Assembly (NCBI GenBank): GCA_038237625.1
Contig: JBBRYM010000004.1
Location: 124,001-188,000 of the forward strand
Reading direction: 5' to 3'
DNA length: 64,000 nt
Source: JAWVFM01 sp038237625
GTDB lineage: Bacteria; Actinomycetota; Thermoleophilia; Solirubrobacterales; 70-9
The notes below the pieces were generated by a model. The model ran no database searches and was not told the DNA's origin. It saw only the letters and a list, made by a program, of their open reading frames with translations. Made by a program: the position numbers and the translations under genes. Of the stretch, positions 36,044-43,249 are shown in pieces. Each line of letters opens with the position of its first letter. The stretch's first letter is position 1.

Positions 36044-36964
36044 CTACGGGATGCGGGTGACGTTGGCGAGCATGATCTCCTTGATCTGCTCAATGATCTC
36101 GAGGGCCTCGTTCCACTCGCGCTGCCACACGTTGCGGCCGTATATCACGCCGGATCCGCCGGCGCCCATGATGAAACGGGTCTGCTCGAGAAGCTTGTCG
36201 TCGTCGACCTTCGATCCGCCCGATAGGACCACGAGCGAACGTCCCGCGGACTCGACGACCCCGTGGATCGCCACCTCCTGGGTGACCTCCATCTCGTTGT
36301 AGGGAGCCTGGGTGAGCTTGTCCTTCTCGGGATCGATCTTCGGCATGTTCAGCTTGACTACGTCGGCCCCCATCTCCATGGCGAGCCGGGCGGCGTAGTC
36401 GATCGCGTAGAAGGTCGTCTGCCCACCCTTCTTGTCGAGCGCGCTGCCACGGGGGTAGGCCCAGATGACGAGCGGCATGCCGTAGCGGTCGCAGTCTTCG
36501 CGCACCGTCTTCAGCTGCAGCAGGTCGGCGTCCTGGCGGGGCGAGCCGACGTAGAGGGTGTAACCGACGGCGTCGGCGCCCAAACGAACCGCGTCCTCGA
36601 CGCTGGCGTTCAGGGGCGAGAAGGCGTCGTCGGAGGACGGGACGTCGGTCTTCGCGTTGATCTTCAAAAGCAGCGGGACCTGGCCTGCGTAGTCGGGGTA
36701 GTACTTCTCGGCAAGGCCGATCTGGCAGGCGATCGCGGAGTAGCCGGCCTCGGCGGCGAGCCGGAACTGGTACTCGGGGTCCTTCGAGGCGGGGTTGGGA
36801 AAGAAGTCGCGGGGGCCGTGCTCGATGCCCTGGTCGATGGGCAGGAACAGCAGCGTGCCGTTGCCGGGGCCGAACTCGAACAGCAGGCGGCGCAGGCGTG
36901 TGCGCTTGCCGGGGGCGAGGGTTGCGAGCAACGACTTCTGTTCAGTGGCGGACTTGATCTCCAT
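36044..36964 (-). CDS. class I fructose-bisphosphate aldolase (DhnA/FbaB type)
   Basis: A 306-residue Schiff-base aldolase that interconverts fructose-1,6-bisphosphate with DHAP and glyceraldehyde-3-phosphate. The DhnA-type signature is present: LFLPIDQGIEHGPRDFF, VGYTLYVGSPRQ, MPLVIWAYPRG, KLNMPKIDPEKD and VVLSGGSKVDD with the Schiff-base lysine candidate K252. The ATG at 36964 has TATTAT ending 7 nt upstream. It is divergent from the YbdK-like gene and convergent with the DUF559 gene. It could work with enolase in glycolysis or gluconeogenesis. Confidence 0.92.
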   Translation of the reverse strand: MEIKSATEQKSLLATLAPGKRTRLRRLLFEFGPGNGTLLFLPIDQGIEHGPRDFFPNPASKDPEYQFRLAAEAGYSAIACQIGLAEKYYPDYAGQVPLLLKINAKTDVPSSDDAFSPLNASVEDAVRLGADAVGYTLYVGSPRQDADLLQLKTVREDCDRYGMPLVIWAYPRGSALDKKGGQTTFYAIDYAARLAMEMGADVVKLNMPKIDPEKDKLTQAPYNEMEVTQEVAIHGVVESAGRSLVVLSGGSKVDDDKLLEQTRFIMGAGGSGVIYGRNVWQREWNEALEIIEQIKEIMLANVTRIP

Positions 36965-36971
36965 CGAACGG

Positions 36972-36977
36972 ATAATA
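36972..36977 (-). promoter_or_regulatory. putative -10 box TATTAT, leaderless start of the aldolase
   Basis: TATTAT on the minus strand ends 7 nt before the ATG at 36964 and supports that start over a longer in-frame version. Confidence 0.5.
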
Positions 36978-37002
36978 GGCCCCGGTACCCCCAGCCGCCG
37001 CC

Positions 37003-38115
37003 ATGCTCGACCAAGCATTCAAAGGACCCGCGTTCACCGTCGGAATCGAGGAGGAGCTGATGATCCTCGAGCCCGATGGCTACGCGCTGGCGCAGGAGAT
37101 CGAGGGAATCCTGGGCGCCGTACCCGCCCGTTACGCCGGCCAGGTGAAGCCCGAGTTTCTCCAGTGCGTCCTCGAGATCGCGACCGGCGTGCACTCCACG
37201 GTGCGATCGGCAGGAGACGAGCTGCGCGAGCTGCGGGCCGCGGTGATCGGGGTCGCAGAGAGCCGGGATCTGCTGATCGGCGCGGCCGGAACCCACCCTT
37301 TCGCCCGCTGGGAGGACCAGAAGATCGTCGAGCGTGAGCGCTATGAGGAGCTCGCCGAGGAGCTCGGGTTCATCCTGCGCCAGTTCGTCATCTTCGGGAC
37401 CCACATCCACGTCGCGATCGACAATCCCGACCGCGCGATCTGCGTCGCCGACGGGATCCGCCGCCACCTGCCGCTGCTCCTCGCCCTCTCGTGCAACTCG
37501 CCGTTTCACCGCGGCTACCCCACCGGCATGGCCTCCTCGCGCACCCCAATCTTCAGGGCGTTGCCGCGGTCCGGAATTCCGCCCCACTTCTCCAGCTGGG
37601 CCGAATATCAGGAGCGCATGGAGCTGCTCCAGAAGGTCGGTTCGATCGAGGACTACACCTTCGTGTGGTGGGACGTGCGCCCGCATCCGCGCCTCGGCAC
37701 CGTGGAGACCCGCATCTTCGACCAGCAGACCCGCGTCGAGCACACCGAGGGGTTCGCGGCGCTGATGCAGGCGCTTTGCCACACCCTGTGCGCCCGCTAC
37801 GAGCGCGGCGAGCCGGTGATGGAGGTCCCGACCGAGCTGGTCGACGATCTCAAGATCCGCGCCGCGCTTCGGGGCATGGGCGGACCGCTCGGCGACTTCG
37901 ACAACCAGCGCCCGGCGGCTCCCAGCGAGCTCGCCGATCGCCTGCTCGACGAGGTTCGCCCCAGCGCCGAGAGGCTCGGCTGCGACGCTGAGCTCGGCGG
38001 GGTGGAGGACATCATCGAGAACGGCACGGGCGCCCAGCGCCAACTCGCGATGTTCGACAAGCACCCGGACCTCGACGAGCTGATGCGCGAGGTCGTCGAG
38101 CGCACCCGGCCCTGA
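37003..38115 (+). CDS. carboxylate-amine ligase, glutamate-cysteine ligase family 2 (YbdK-like)
   Basis: A 370-residue ATP-dependent ligase of the GCS2 family. It starts FTVGIEEELMILEPDGYALA (metal-binding EEE), and has QFVIFGTHIHVAIDNPDRAI, LLALSCNSPFHRGYPTGMAS and TVETRIFDQQTRVEHT, all typical of YbdK. Relatives form weak gamma-glutamyl-cysteine ligase activity; the physiological product in this lineage is uncertain. It is divergent from the aldolase gene, sharing a 38-nt intergenic region. Confidence 0.9.
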   Translation: MLDQAFKGPAFTVGIEEELMILEPDGYALAQEIEGILGAVPARYAGQVKPEFLQCVLEIATGVHSTVRSAGDELRELRAAVIGVAESRDLLIGAAGTHPFARWEDQKIVERERYEELAEELGFILRQFVIFGTHIHVAIDNPDRAICVADGIRRHLPLLLALSCNSPFHRGYPTGMASSRTPIFRALPRSGIPPHFSSWAEYQERMELLQKVGSIEDYTFVWWDVRPHPRLGTVETRIFDQQTRVEHTEGFAALMQALCHTLCARYERGEPVMEVPTELVDDLKIRAALRGMGGPLGDFDNQRPAAPSELADRLLDEVRPSAERLGCDAELGGVEDIIENGTGAQRQLAMFDKHPDLDELMREVVERTRP

Positions 38116-38138
38116 CCGGGCGCGCCCCAGGCCCCGGG

Positions 38139-38144
38139 TATCCT
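38139..38144 (+). promoter_or_regulatory. putative -10 box TATCCT that favours the ATG at 38153
   Basis: TATCCT ends 8 nt before the ATG at 38153 but only 2 nt before an in-frame ATG at 38147, so the downstream start fits the leaderless pattern better. Confidence 0.5.
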
Positions 38145-38152
38145 CGATGGCA

Positions 38153-38965
38153 ATGCCCGACGCCTCGCCCGAGCTCAGCGTCGTCTGTCGCAATTGCGGC
38201 TCCGAAGTCAGCCCATACGTCACCGAATGCCCGTACTGCGGCACCCGCCTTCGCCGACGGGCGCCAAAGCTGGAGCGCCAGGGCGACGAGCTGCGCGCGC
38301 GCGAGAACCTGCGCTCGCGCCGCCGCCGAAAGGTCACCGAGCGCCGGCTTGCCCGCCAGCTCGACGGCCCGCCCTCGCGTCGCCGGCTTTCGATCTCCAT
38401 CCGCAGCCCCTACGTCACCACCGCGGCGATCCTGGGGCCGGCGCTACTCATCGTCATCGGCGACGCGGCAGGCCTCAGCCCGTTTGACCTCGGCGCCGTC
38501 GTCCGCCCCGCCTACACGGGGGCCTGGCGCTACCTGGCGGCACCATTCGTGTACGACAGCGCGGGCTACCTCTTCGCCACCGCGCTCGCATTCGCGTTCT
38601 TCGTACCAACCCTCGAGCGGCGCCTCGGCCTCCTCGCCACGTTGGTGATGCTGGTCGCCTGCGGCGCGCTGGGCATGCTGGCCACCGTGGCTCTCGACCA
38701 GGCCTTCGGCGATGGAATCATCGTGGCGGCCGGGGGCAACGGGATCGCCCTGGGCGCGCTCGGCGCCTGGTTCGCGCTTCGCCACCACGACCTGGCGCAC
38801 GACCCGACCGACCAGGTCGATCACCTGGCGCTTGGAGTCGCCGCCGCCGTGCTCCTCCTCCTGCCCCTCGCCGATACCTACGCCGACCCCTGGGCCGGCC
38901 TCGTGGGTGGGCTGATCGGGCTTTCCTGCGGTGCGCTCGCGGCTCGCTTCGCGGCCCCCGCCTGA
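38153..38965 (+). CDS. zinc-ribbon rhomboid-like membrane protein without catalytic residues
   Basis: A 270-residue protein. An N-terminal zinc ribbon has C12xxC15 and C26xxC29 (VCRNCGSEVSPYVTECPYCG), followed by a basic linker (RSRRRRKVTERRLARQLDG) and about six membrane helices with rhomboid topology. Where active rhomboids have GxSG the sequence is GGNG (Asn at about 196), and the later helix reads WAGLVGGLIG without the catalytic His. It is therefore probably a pseudoprotease that binds or guides membrane clients (inference). Confidence 0.75.
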   Translation: MPDASPELSVVCRNCGSEVSPYVTECPYCGTRLRRRAPKLERQGDELRARENLRSRRRRKVTERRLARQLDGPPSRRRLSISIRSPYVTTAAILGPALLIVIGDAAGLSPFDLGAVVRPAYTGAWRYLAAPFVYDSAGYLFATALAFAFFVPTLERRLGLLATLVMLVACGALGMLATVALDQAFGDGIIVAAGGNGIALGALGAWFALRHHDLAHDPTDQVDHLALGVAAAVLLLLPLADTYADPWAGLVGGLIGLSCGALAARFAAPA

Positions 38966-38980
38966 GGGTTCCTTCAGCAG

Positions 38981-39703
38981 ATGCCCGACAAGTTCACCGC
39001 GCTCACCCCTGAGCTACACCGCTACCTCGTCGACCACTCGCCCGCAGCTGCCGATCCGCACCTCGAGCGCCTTGCCGAGGAGACGGCGGCCCTCGGCGAC
39101 ATCGCGATCATGCAGAGCGCCCCGGAGCAGGCAGCGCTCATGGCGCTCCTCGCCCGGGCGATCGGGGCTCGCCGCGCCCTGGAGGTGGGCACCTTCACGG
39201 GCTACACGGCGATCGCCGTCGCCCGTGCCCTTGGCTCTGACGGCCTGCTCGTCGCCTGCGATGTCTCCGAGGAGTGGGCCGCGATCGCGCGCTGCCACTT
39301 CGCCGAGGCGGGCCTCGTCGAGCGGATCGACCTGCGCATCGCTCCGGCGCTCGACACCCTCGCCGAGCTTCGTGGCGGCGAGCCCTTCGACTTCGCCTTC
39401 ATCGACGCCGACAAGCAGACGTATCCGGAGTATTGGGAGGCGGTTGTCGAGCTGACGCGCCCGAACGGCCTGATCGTCATCGACAACGTCCTCTACGGCG
39501 GCGAGGTCCTCGAGGCGAGGCTTGTTGACGATCCCGGCGAGATGCGCCCCTGGGACAAGGGCCCCGGACGCCGCGAGTCGCTCGACGGGATCATCACGAC
39601 CAACGAGCTGGTCAGAGAAGACGCGCGAGTGGAGTCGGTGATGCTGGGAATCGCCGACGGGATCACCATTGCGCGCTGCCGCGGCGAGGACGAGCGATCG
39701 TGA
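38981..39703 (+). CDS. class I SAM-dependent O-methyltransferase (CCoAOMT-like)
   Basis: A 240-residue methyltransferase. The SAM loop is ALEVGTFTGYTAIAVARAL, followed by LVACDVSEEWAAIA, the metal-binding FDFAFIDADKQTYPEYW and LIVIDNVLYGGEV, matching the caffeoyl-CoA O-methyltransferase group that methylates catechol-like hydroxyls with Mg2+. The natural substrate is unknown. The stop overlaps the GTG of the GNAT gene, starting a four-gene coupled run up to 41518. Confidence 0.9.
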   Translation: MPDKFTALTPELHRYLVDHSPAAADPHLERLAEETAALGDIAIMQSAPEQAALMALLARAIGARRALEVGTFTGYTAIAVARALGSDGLLVACDVSEEWAAIARCHFAEAGLVERIDLRIAPALDTLAELRGGEPFDFAFIDADKQTYPEYWEAVVELTRPNGLIVIDNVLYGGEVLEARLVDDPGEMRPWDKGPGRRESLDGIITTNELVREDARVESVMLGIADGITIARCRGEDERS

Positions 39704-40464
39704 CCGCCGAGGAATGCGCGCGCCTGCAGCGCCGAAACCTCGCCCGCTTCATCCGCATGCTGGTCTCCGCCGCGCCGGACTCGAAGCTCCTCGAGCGCCG
39801 GGGCGTGACCGGCTCGGTCGTGCCCGCCGCGCCCGCCCGGTCGATCGCCAACTGCGTCACCTACCACGAGGCAGGGCAGCTTCGCGAGGCGCTTGACGAC
39901 GTGGCGCGCGCCTACGAGGAAGCTGGGGTCCTCGCCTGGCTCGTGTGGGCGCCCGACGGCGACGAAGAGACCTCGGAGCTCCTCTCCGGCGCGGGCCACC
40001 GCGTCGATGCGGCGCCCGCGGCGATGGCCATGGAGCTCGCAGGTTTCGAGGCCCCCGAACCGGGCGACCTCGACTGGGACGCCGAGGCCAATGCCGAGGA
40101 GATCTGCCGCCTGAACGAGCTTGGCTACGGCTTGCCGGTGGGCGAGTTCGCGCGCGGGCTTCGCGACCTGAAGCCCGGTCCGACGACGCACCTGTACCGC
40201 GCTAGGGTGAATGGCGAGACAGCCTCGGTTGCGATCGTCCTCGACACCGACGACGAGGCCTCGATCGTGCTCGTCGCCACGGATCCTCAGCTCCAGGGGC
40301 AAGGGCTCTCGACGCGCCTGCTCGGGCAGGCGCTGGGCGAGGCGCGCGATCGCGGGATGCGCACGACCAGTCTTCAGGCCAGCGCCACCGGCGAGCCGAT
40401 CTACCGGCGCCTCGGCTACGAGGCGTTCGGGCGTATGAACATGTGGGAGCGCCGGGCAACGTGA
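39700..40464 (+). CDS. GNAT-family N-acetyltransferase
   Basis: A 254-residue protein with an N-terminal domain of about 130 residues of unknown role and a C-terminal GNAT fold. The acetyl-CoA loop (motif A) reads VATDPQLQGQGLSTRLLGQA, and YRRLGYEAFGRMNMWER is the typical last strand. It acetylates an amine whose identity cannot be read from sequence. The GTG overlaps the methyltransferase stop, and its own stop overlaps the next GTG, so translation is coupled. Confidence 0.85.
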   Translation: MTAEECARLQRRNLARFIRMLVSAAPDSKLLERRGVTGSVVPAAPARSIANCVTYHEAGQLREALDDVARAYEEAGVLAWLVWAPDGDEETSELLSGAGHRVDAAPAAMAMELAGFEAPEPGDLDWDAEANAEEICRLNELGYGLPVGEFARGLRDLKPGPTTHLYRARVNGETASVAIVLDTDDEASIVLVATDPQLQGQGLSTRLLGQALGEARDRGMRTTSLQASATGEPIYRRLGYEAFGRMNMWERRAT

Positions 40465-40802
40465 GCGCCCGCTTCACCGACGAGGAGCTGGGCGCCGCGG
40501 TCGATGCTCTCTCCGACCCCGACAGCTTTCGCGAGGCCGAGTCGATCGTGGCCCGCGCCGCGCCCGGCCTGCAGGCAATTCTCGCCTCCGCGCTCGCCGA
40601 GGGTGGCTGGTTCGGCGAATCGCACGAGGACGAGGTGCGAAAGGCGGCGCTCGCCGAGGGCGACGAAGCGAAGCGCGCCATGGCCGTGCGGACGCTGCTG
40701 GCCGAGGAGGCGCGTATGGGGATGATGGTCGGGGTAGCCGTAGGATGGGCGCTCGCCGAGACCCTGAACCGACCGACGACCACTGAAGGAGACGACGAAT
40801 GA
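40461..40802 (+). CDS. small acidic helical protein, unknown function
   Basis: A 113-residue mostly helical, acidic protein starting MSARFTDEELGAAVDALSDP. A middle segment reads SALAEGGWFGESHEDEVRKA, and a hydrophobic region MGMMVGVAVGWALAETL follows. No family is recognised. The GTG at 40461 overlaps the GNAT stop and is preferred over an ATG at 40443. The stop overlaps the ATG of the UPF0173 hydrolase, so it is a coupled member of the run. It could be an accessory subunit of either neighbour; this is inference from position only. Confidence 0.7.
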   Translation: MSARFTDEELGAAVDALSDPDSFREAESIVARAAPGLQAILASALAEGGWFGESHEDEVRKAALAEGDEAKRAMAVRTLLAEEARMGMMVGVAVGWALAETLNRPTTTEGDDE

Positions 40803-41518
40803 CGGACATCCGCTTCCTGGGCCACTCCTGCTTCGAGCTGACCGACGGCGACGCCCGGGTCCTGATCGACCCCTTCCTGAAGCCGAACAACCCGGCTGCG
40901 ACGATCACCGCCGACGAGCTCTCCGACCCCACGCAGATCCTCGTCACCCACGGCCATGCTGACCACCTCGCCGACGCCGCCGGGCTCGCGAAGCGAAGCG
41001 GCGCGCAAATCGCGGCGATCGTTGAACTCGCGCACTGGTTCGACGCCCTCGGCGTCGAGGACACCACCGACCCAAACCTCGGCGGCACGGTCGAGTTCGA
41101 CGGCGGCTCGGCGAAGCTCGTGCAGGCATTTCACACCAGCACCGCACCCGGCAAGGGCGGCGATCCCTTTTCGGCGGAGACTGGCGTTGCGATCGGCCAG
41201 GGCGCCGGCTGGGTCGTGAGGCTGGGCGACACGACGATCTACCACACCGGCGACACGTGCCTTTTCAGCGACATGAAGCTGATCGCCGAGCAGACGCCGG
41301 TCGACGTCGCGCTCGTGCCCATCGGCGGCCACTACACGATGGACCGCCACGACGCCGTGCGGGCGGTGGAGTTCATCGGGGCGAAGCTGGTGATCCCGAT
41401 GCACTTCAACACCTTCCCGCCGATCGAGACCGACGCCGAGGCCTTCAAGGCCGACGTCGAGTCGCAGACCCAGGCGCAGTGCGTGGTGCTCGAGCCGGGC
41501 GACAGCCACAGCGTCTGA
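40799..41518 (+). CDS. UPF0173-family metal-dependent hydrolase (metallo-beta-lactamase fold)
   Basis: A 239-residue MBL-fold hydrolase. It starts RFLGHSCFELTDGDARVLID, with the metal motif ILVTHGHADHLAD (HxHxDH), then IYHTGDTCLFSDMKL (metal Asp), ALVPIGGHYTMD and LVIPMHFNTFPPI (last His), all standard for UPF0173. The physiological substrate is unknown for the family. The ATG overlaps the preceding stop. A perfect 18-bp palindrome begins 9 nt after the stop. Confidence 0.92.
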   Translation: MTDIRFLGHSCFELTDGDARVLIDPFLKPNNPAATITADELSDPTQILVTHGHADHLADAAGLAKRSGAQIAAIVELAHWFDALGVEDTTDPNLGGTVEFDGGSAKLVQAFHTSTAPGKGGDPFSAETGVAIGQGAGWVVRLGDTTIYHTGDTCLFSDMKLIAEQTPVDVALVPIGGHYTMDRHDAVRAVEFIGAKLVIPMHFNTFPPIETDAEAFKADVESQTQAQCVVLEPGDSHSV

Positions 41519-41526
41519 ACAAGCGC

Positions 41527-41544
41527 CTCATCCGATCGGATGAG
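41527..41544. terminator. 18-bp perfect palindrome after the UPF0173 gene
   Basis: CTCATCCG (41527-41534), AT, CGGATGAG (41537-41544). It is positioned as a transcript end for the coupled run; there is no T-run. Confidence 0.5.
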
Positions 41545-41851
41545 ACAGGTTCATCCCCTCAGGTGACCAAACGGCTATTGAGACCAAAGGCATGCTCCGC
41601 GAGCCTTTGGCTATCCCTACCCCCCCAGCTGTCGGGGTCGGAGGGACCGCGTGCGTGGGAGTAAGAGCGGATGTCGAATCCCATAGCGCTTGAGTCTTCG
41701 GACGATATGCGTAGCGGTTTTTCTGGCCTTTGACAGCTACCAGGTCGTCTCTGTCGGAGCAATAGCTTCGGCCCATATATGAGGTGGCCTATCCCGTACC
41801 CAGCGTCTCAACCCGGAGCACAAGGATGGCTCCGGGTTGGGGCCTGGGTCT
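41545..41851 (+). other. structured, lower-G+C intergenic region, possible non-coding RNA
   Basis: The gap from 41519 to 41863 (345 nt) has lower G+C than its surroundings and no credible gene. It contains a perfect stem CCAAAGGC (41584-41591)/GCCTTTGG (41603-41610) and, near its end, an 11-bp stem CAACCCGGAGC (41809-41819)/GCTCCGGGTTG (41829-41839). No tmRNA, RNase P, SRP or known riboswitch motif was found by eye. The strong 3' hairpin just before the next promoter would fit a small RNA gene on the plus strand, but strand and function are open. Confidence 0.35.
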
Positions 41852-41857
41852 TAAGAT
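41852..41857 (+). promoter_or_regulatory. putative -10 box TAAGAT, leaderless start of the response regulator
   Basis: TAAGAT ends 6 nt before the GTG at 41864. Confidence 0.5.
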
Positions 41858-41863
41858 CGCCGC

Positions 41864-42511
41864 GTGGCCAACCGTTCCGACCGGGTCAAGGTTCTCGTCG
41901 CCGACGACCACCCCATCTACCGGGAGGGGATCGTGAGAGCGGTCAAGGAGCGCCCTGAGCTGGAGCTCGTGGGCGAGGCCGGCGACGGGCGGGCGGCTCT
42001 CGACGAGATCAAGCGGCTAGTGCCCGACGTGGCGGTCCTCGATATCCGCATGCCCGAGCTGGATGGCACCCAGGTCCTCGGCGCCCTCCAGCGCGACGCC
42101 GTCGCCACGCACGTGCTCTTCATCTCCGCCTTCGTCGAGCCCGAGCTCGCATACGCGACCGTCGCTGCCGGCGCGCGCGGCTATCTGTCAAAGGAGGCGT
42201 CGCGCCGTGAGATCTGCGAGGCGATCATCACCATCGGGCGCGGCGGCACGGCATTTGCGCCGCGCGTGCAGGAGGGTCTCGCGAACGCGGTCCGAAAGCG
42301 CGAGCGCGCTGAGACCCTCAAGCTGACTCCGCGCGAGCAGGAGGTGCTGCGCTTCATCTCCGAGGGTCTCTCGGCGCCCGAGATCGGCCGACGGATCCAC
42401 CTGTCCCCAGCCACGGTGAAGACCCACCTTCGCACTCTGTACGAGAAGCTCGGCGTCTCCGATCGTGCGGCTGCGGTCGCCGAGGCGATGCGCCGCGGCC
42501 TGCTGGAGTAG
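41864..42511 (+). CDS. NarL/FixJ-family response regulator
   Basis: A 215-residue two-component regulator. The receiver domain has VLVADDHPIYREGI (acidic pocket), VAVLDIRMPELDG (phospho-acceptor Asp) and a late Lys in GYLSKEAS. The C-terminal LuxR-type HTH reads LTPREQEVLRFISEGLSAPE and HLSPATVKTHLRTLYEKLGV. It probably binds DNA when phosphorylated by the kinase encoded next. The GTG has a -10 box 6 nt upstream. Confidence 0.93.
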   Translation: MANRSDRVKVLVADDHPIYREGIVRAVKERPELELVGEAGDGRAALDEIKRLVPDVAVLDIRMPELDGTQVLGALQRDAVATHVLFISAFVEPELAYATVAAGARGYLSKEASRREICEAIITIGRGGTAFAPRVQEGLANAVRKRERAETLKLTPREQEVLRFISEGLSAPEIGRRIHLSPATVKTHLRTLYEKLGVSDRAAAVAEAMRRGLLE

Positions 42512-42523
42512 GCGAAACCCGCC

Positions 42524-43240
42524 TTGGTCGAAGCACTGCTGGCATTTGCGCTCGTCGCGCTTGCCATCGCCTGCGTCGGGCTCGTGCTGCGCGAGCGCGA
42601 GGCGAGGCGAACGCGCGAACGCGCGCAGGTGCTGGCGGCGCAGGTGATGCAGGCCGATGAGCGGGCGCGGCGCGAGATCGCTCAGAACCTCCACGACCAG
42701 GCGCTACAGACTCTCCTCGCCGCCAATCAGGAGCTTCAAGAGGCTTCGCCGGGCCGGGCGGGGGTCATCCGCGCGCACGCGGTGGTCGAGGCGGCGCTCG
42801 AGGAGCTTCGCGAGGCAGTTGCGGCCCTTCACCCCGTTACCCTCGAGGAGGGCGGGCTCGAGACGGCGCTCGCCGCCGTGGCGCGCCGGGCGCAACGCCT
42901 GGGCGGATTTGAGGCGACGGTCGAGGTCGATCCTGATCTGCCGAGCGCGCGCGACGATCTCATCCTCGCGATTGCACGGGAGCTGCTCAGCAACGTCGCC
43001 AGTCACGCCAAAGCCGCTCAGGTAGAGGTTCGCGTGCGCCGGCTTGGTGCCGAGGTCGAGCTCACCGTTTCCGACGATGGCCGGGGGATCGAGCCTGGCC
43101 GGCGCGAGGCCGCCCTCACCCAGGGGCATATCGGCCTCGCTTCCACGGCCAACCGCGTCGAAATGAGCGGCGGCACCTTCGAGCTCGGCCAGAGCGCGCT
43201 GGGGGGAACCCTCGCCCGCGCGTGTCTGCCGATCAACTGA
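42524..43240 (+). CDS. HisKA_3-type sensor histidine kinase (DegS/NarX-like)
   Basis: A 238-residue kinase with one N-terminal membrane segment (VEALLAFALVALAIACVGLV), a short coiled linker, the HisKA_3 dimerisation helix DERARREIAQNLHDQALQTL containing the phospho-accepting His, and an HATPase domain with ELLSNVASHAKAAQ (N box), VSDDGRGIEPG (G1) and GHIGLASTANRV (G2). It has no sensory domain beyond the membrane helix. The TTG start follows the regulator by 12 nt. It presumably phosphorylates that NarL-type partner; the signal is unknown. Confidence 0.9.
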   Translation: MVEALLAFALVALAIACVGLVLREREARRTRERAQVLAAQVMQADERARREIAQNLHDQALQTLLAANQELQEASPGRAGVIRAHAVVEAALEELREAVAALHPVTLEEGGLETALAAVARRAQRLGGFEATVEVDPDLPSARDDLILAIARELLSNVASHAKAAQVEVRVRRLGAEVELTVSDDGRGIEPGRREAALTQGHIGLASTANRVEMSGGTFELGQSALGGTLARACLPIN

Positions 43241-43249
43241 GCCCTGCGC

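Noticed and set aside
36664..38400. Minus-strand frame covering the YbdK-like gene
   Set aside because: No start context and no domain; the plus-strand gene matches its family throughout.
41528..41776. An 82-codon minus-strand frame in the gap before the response regulator
   Set aside because: No recognisable protein, poor codon bias, and it runs through strong hairpins.
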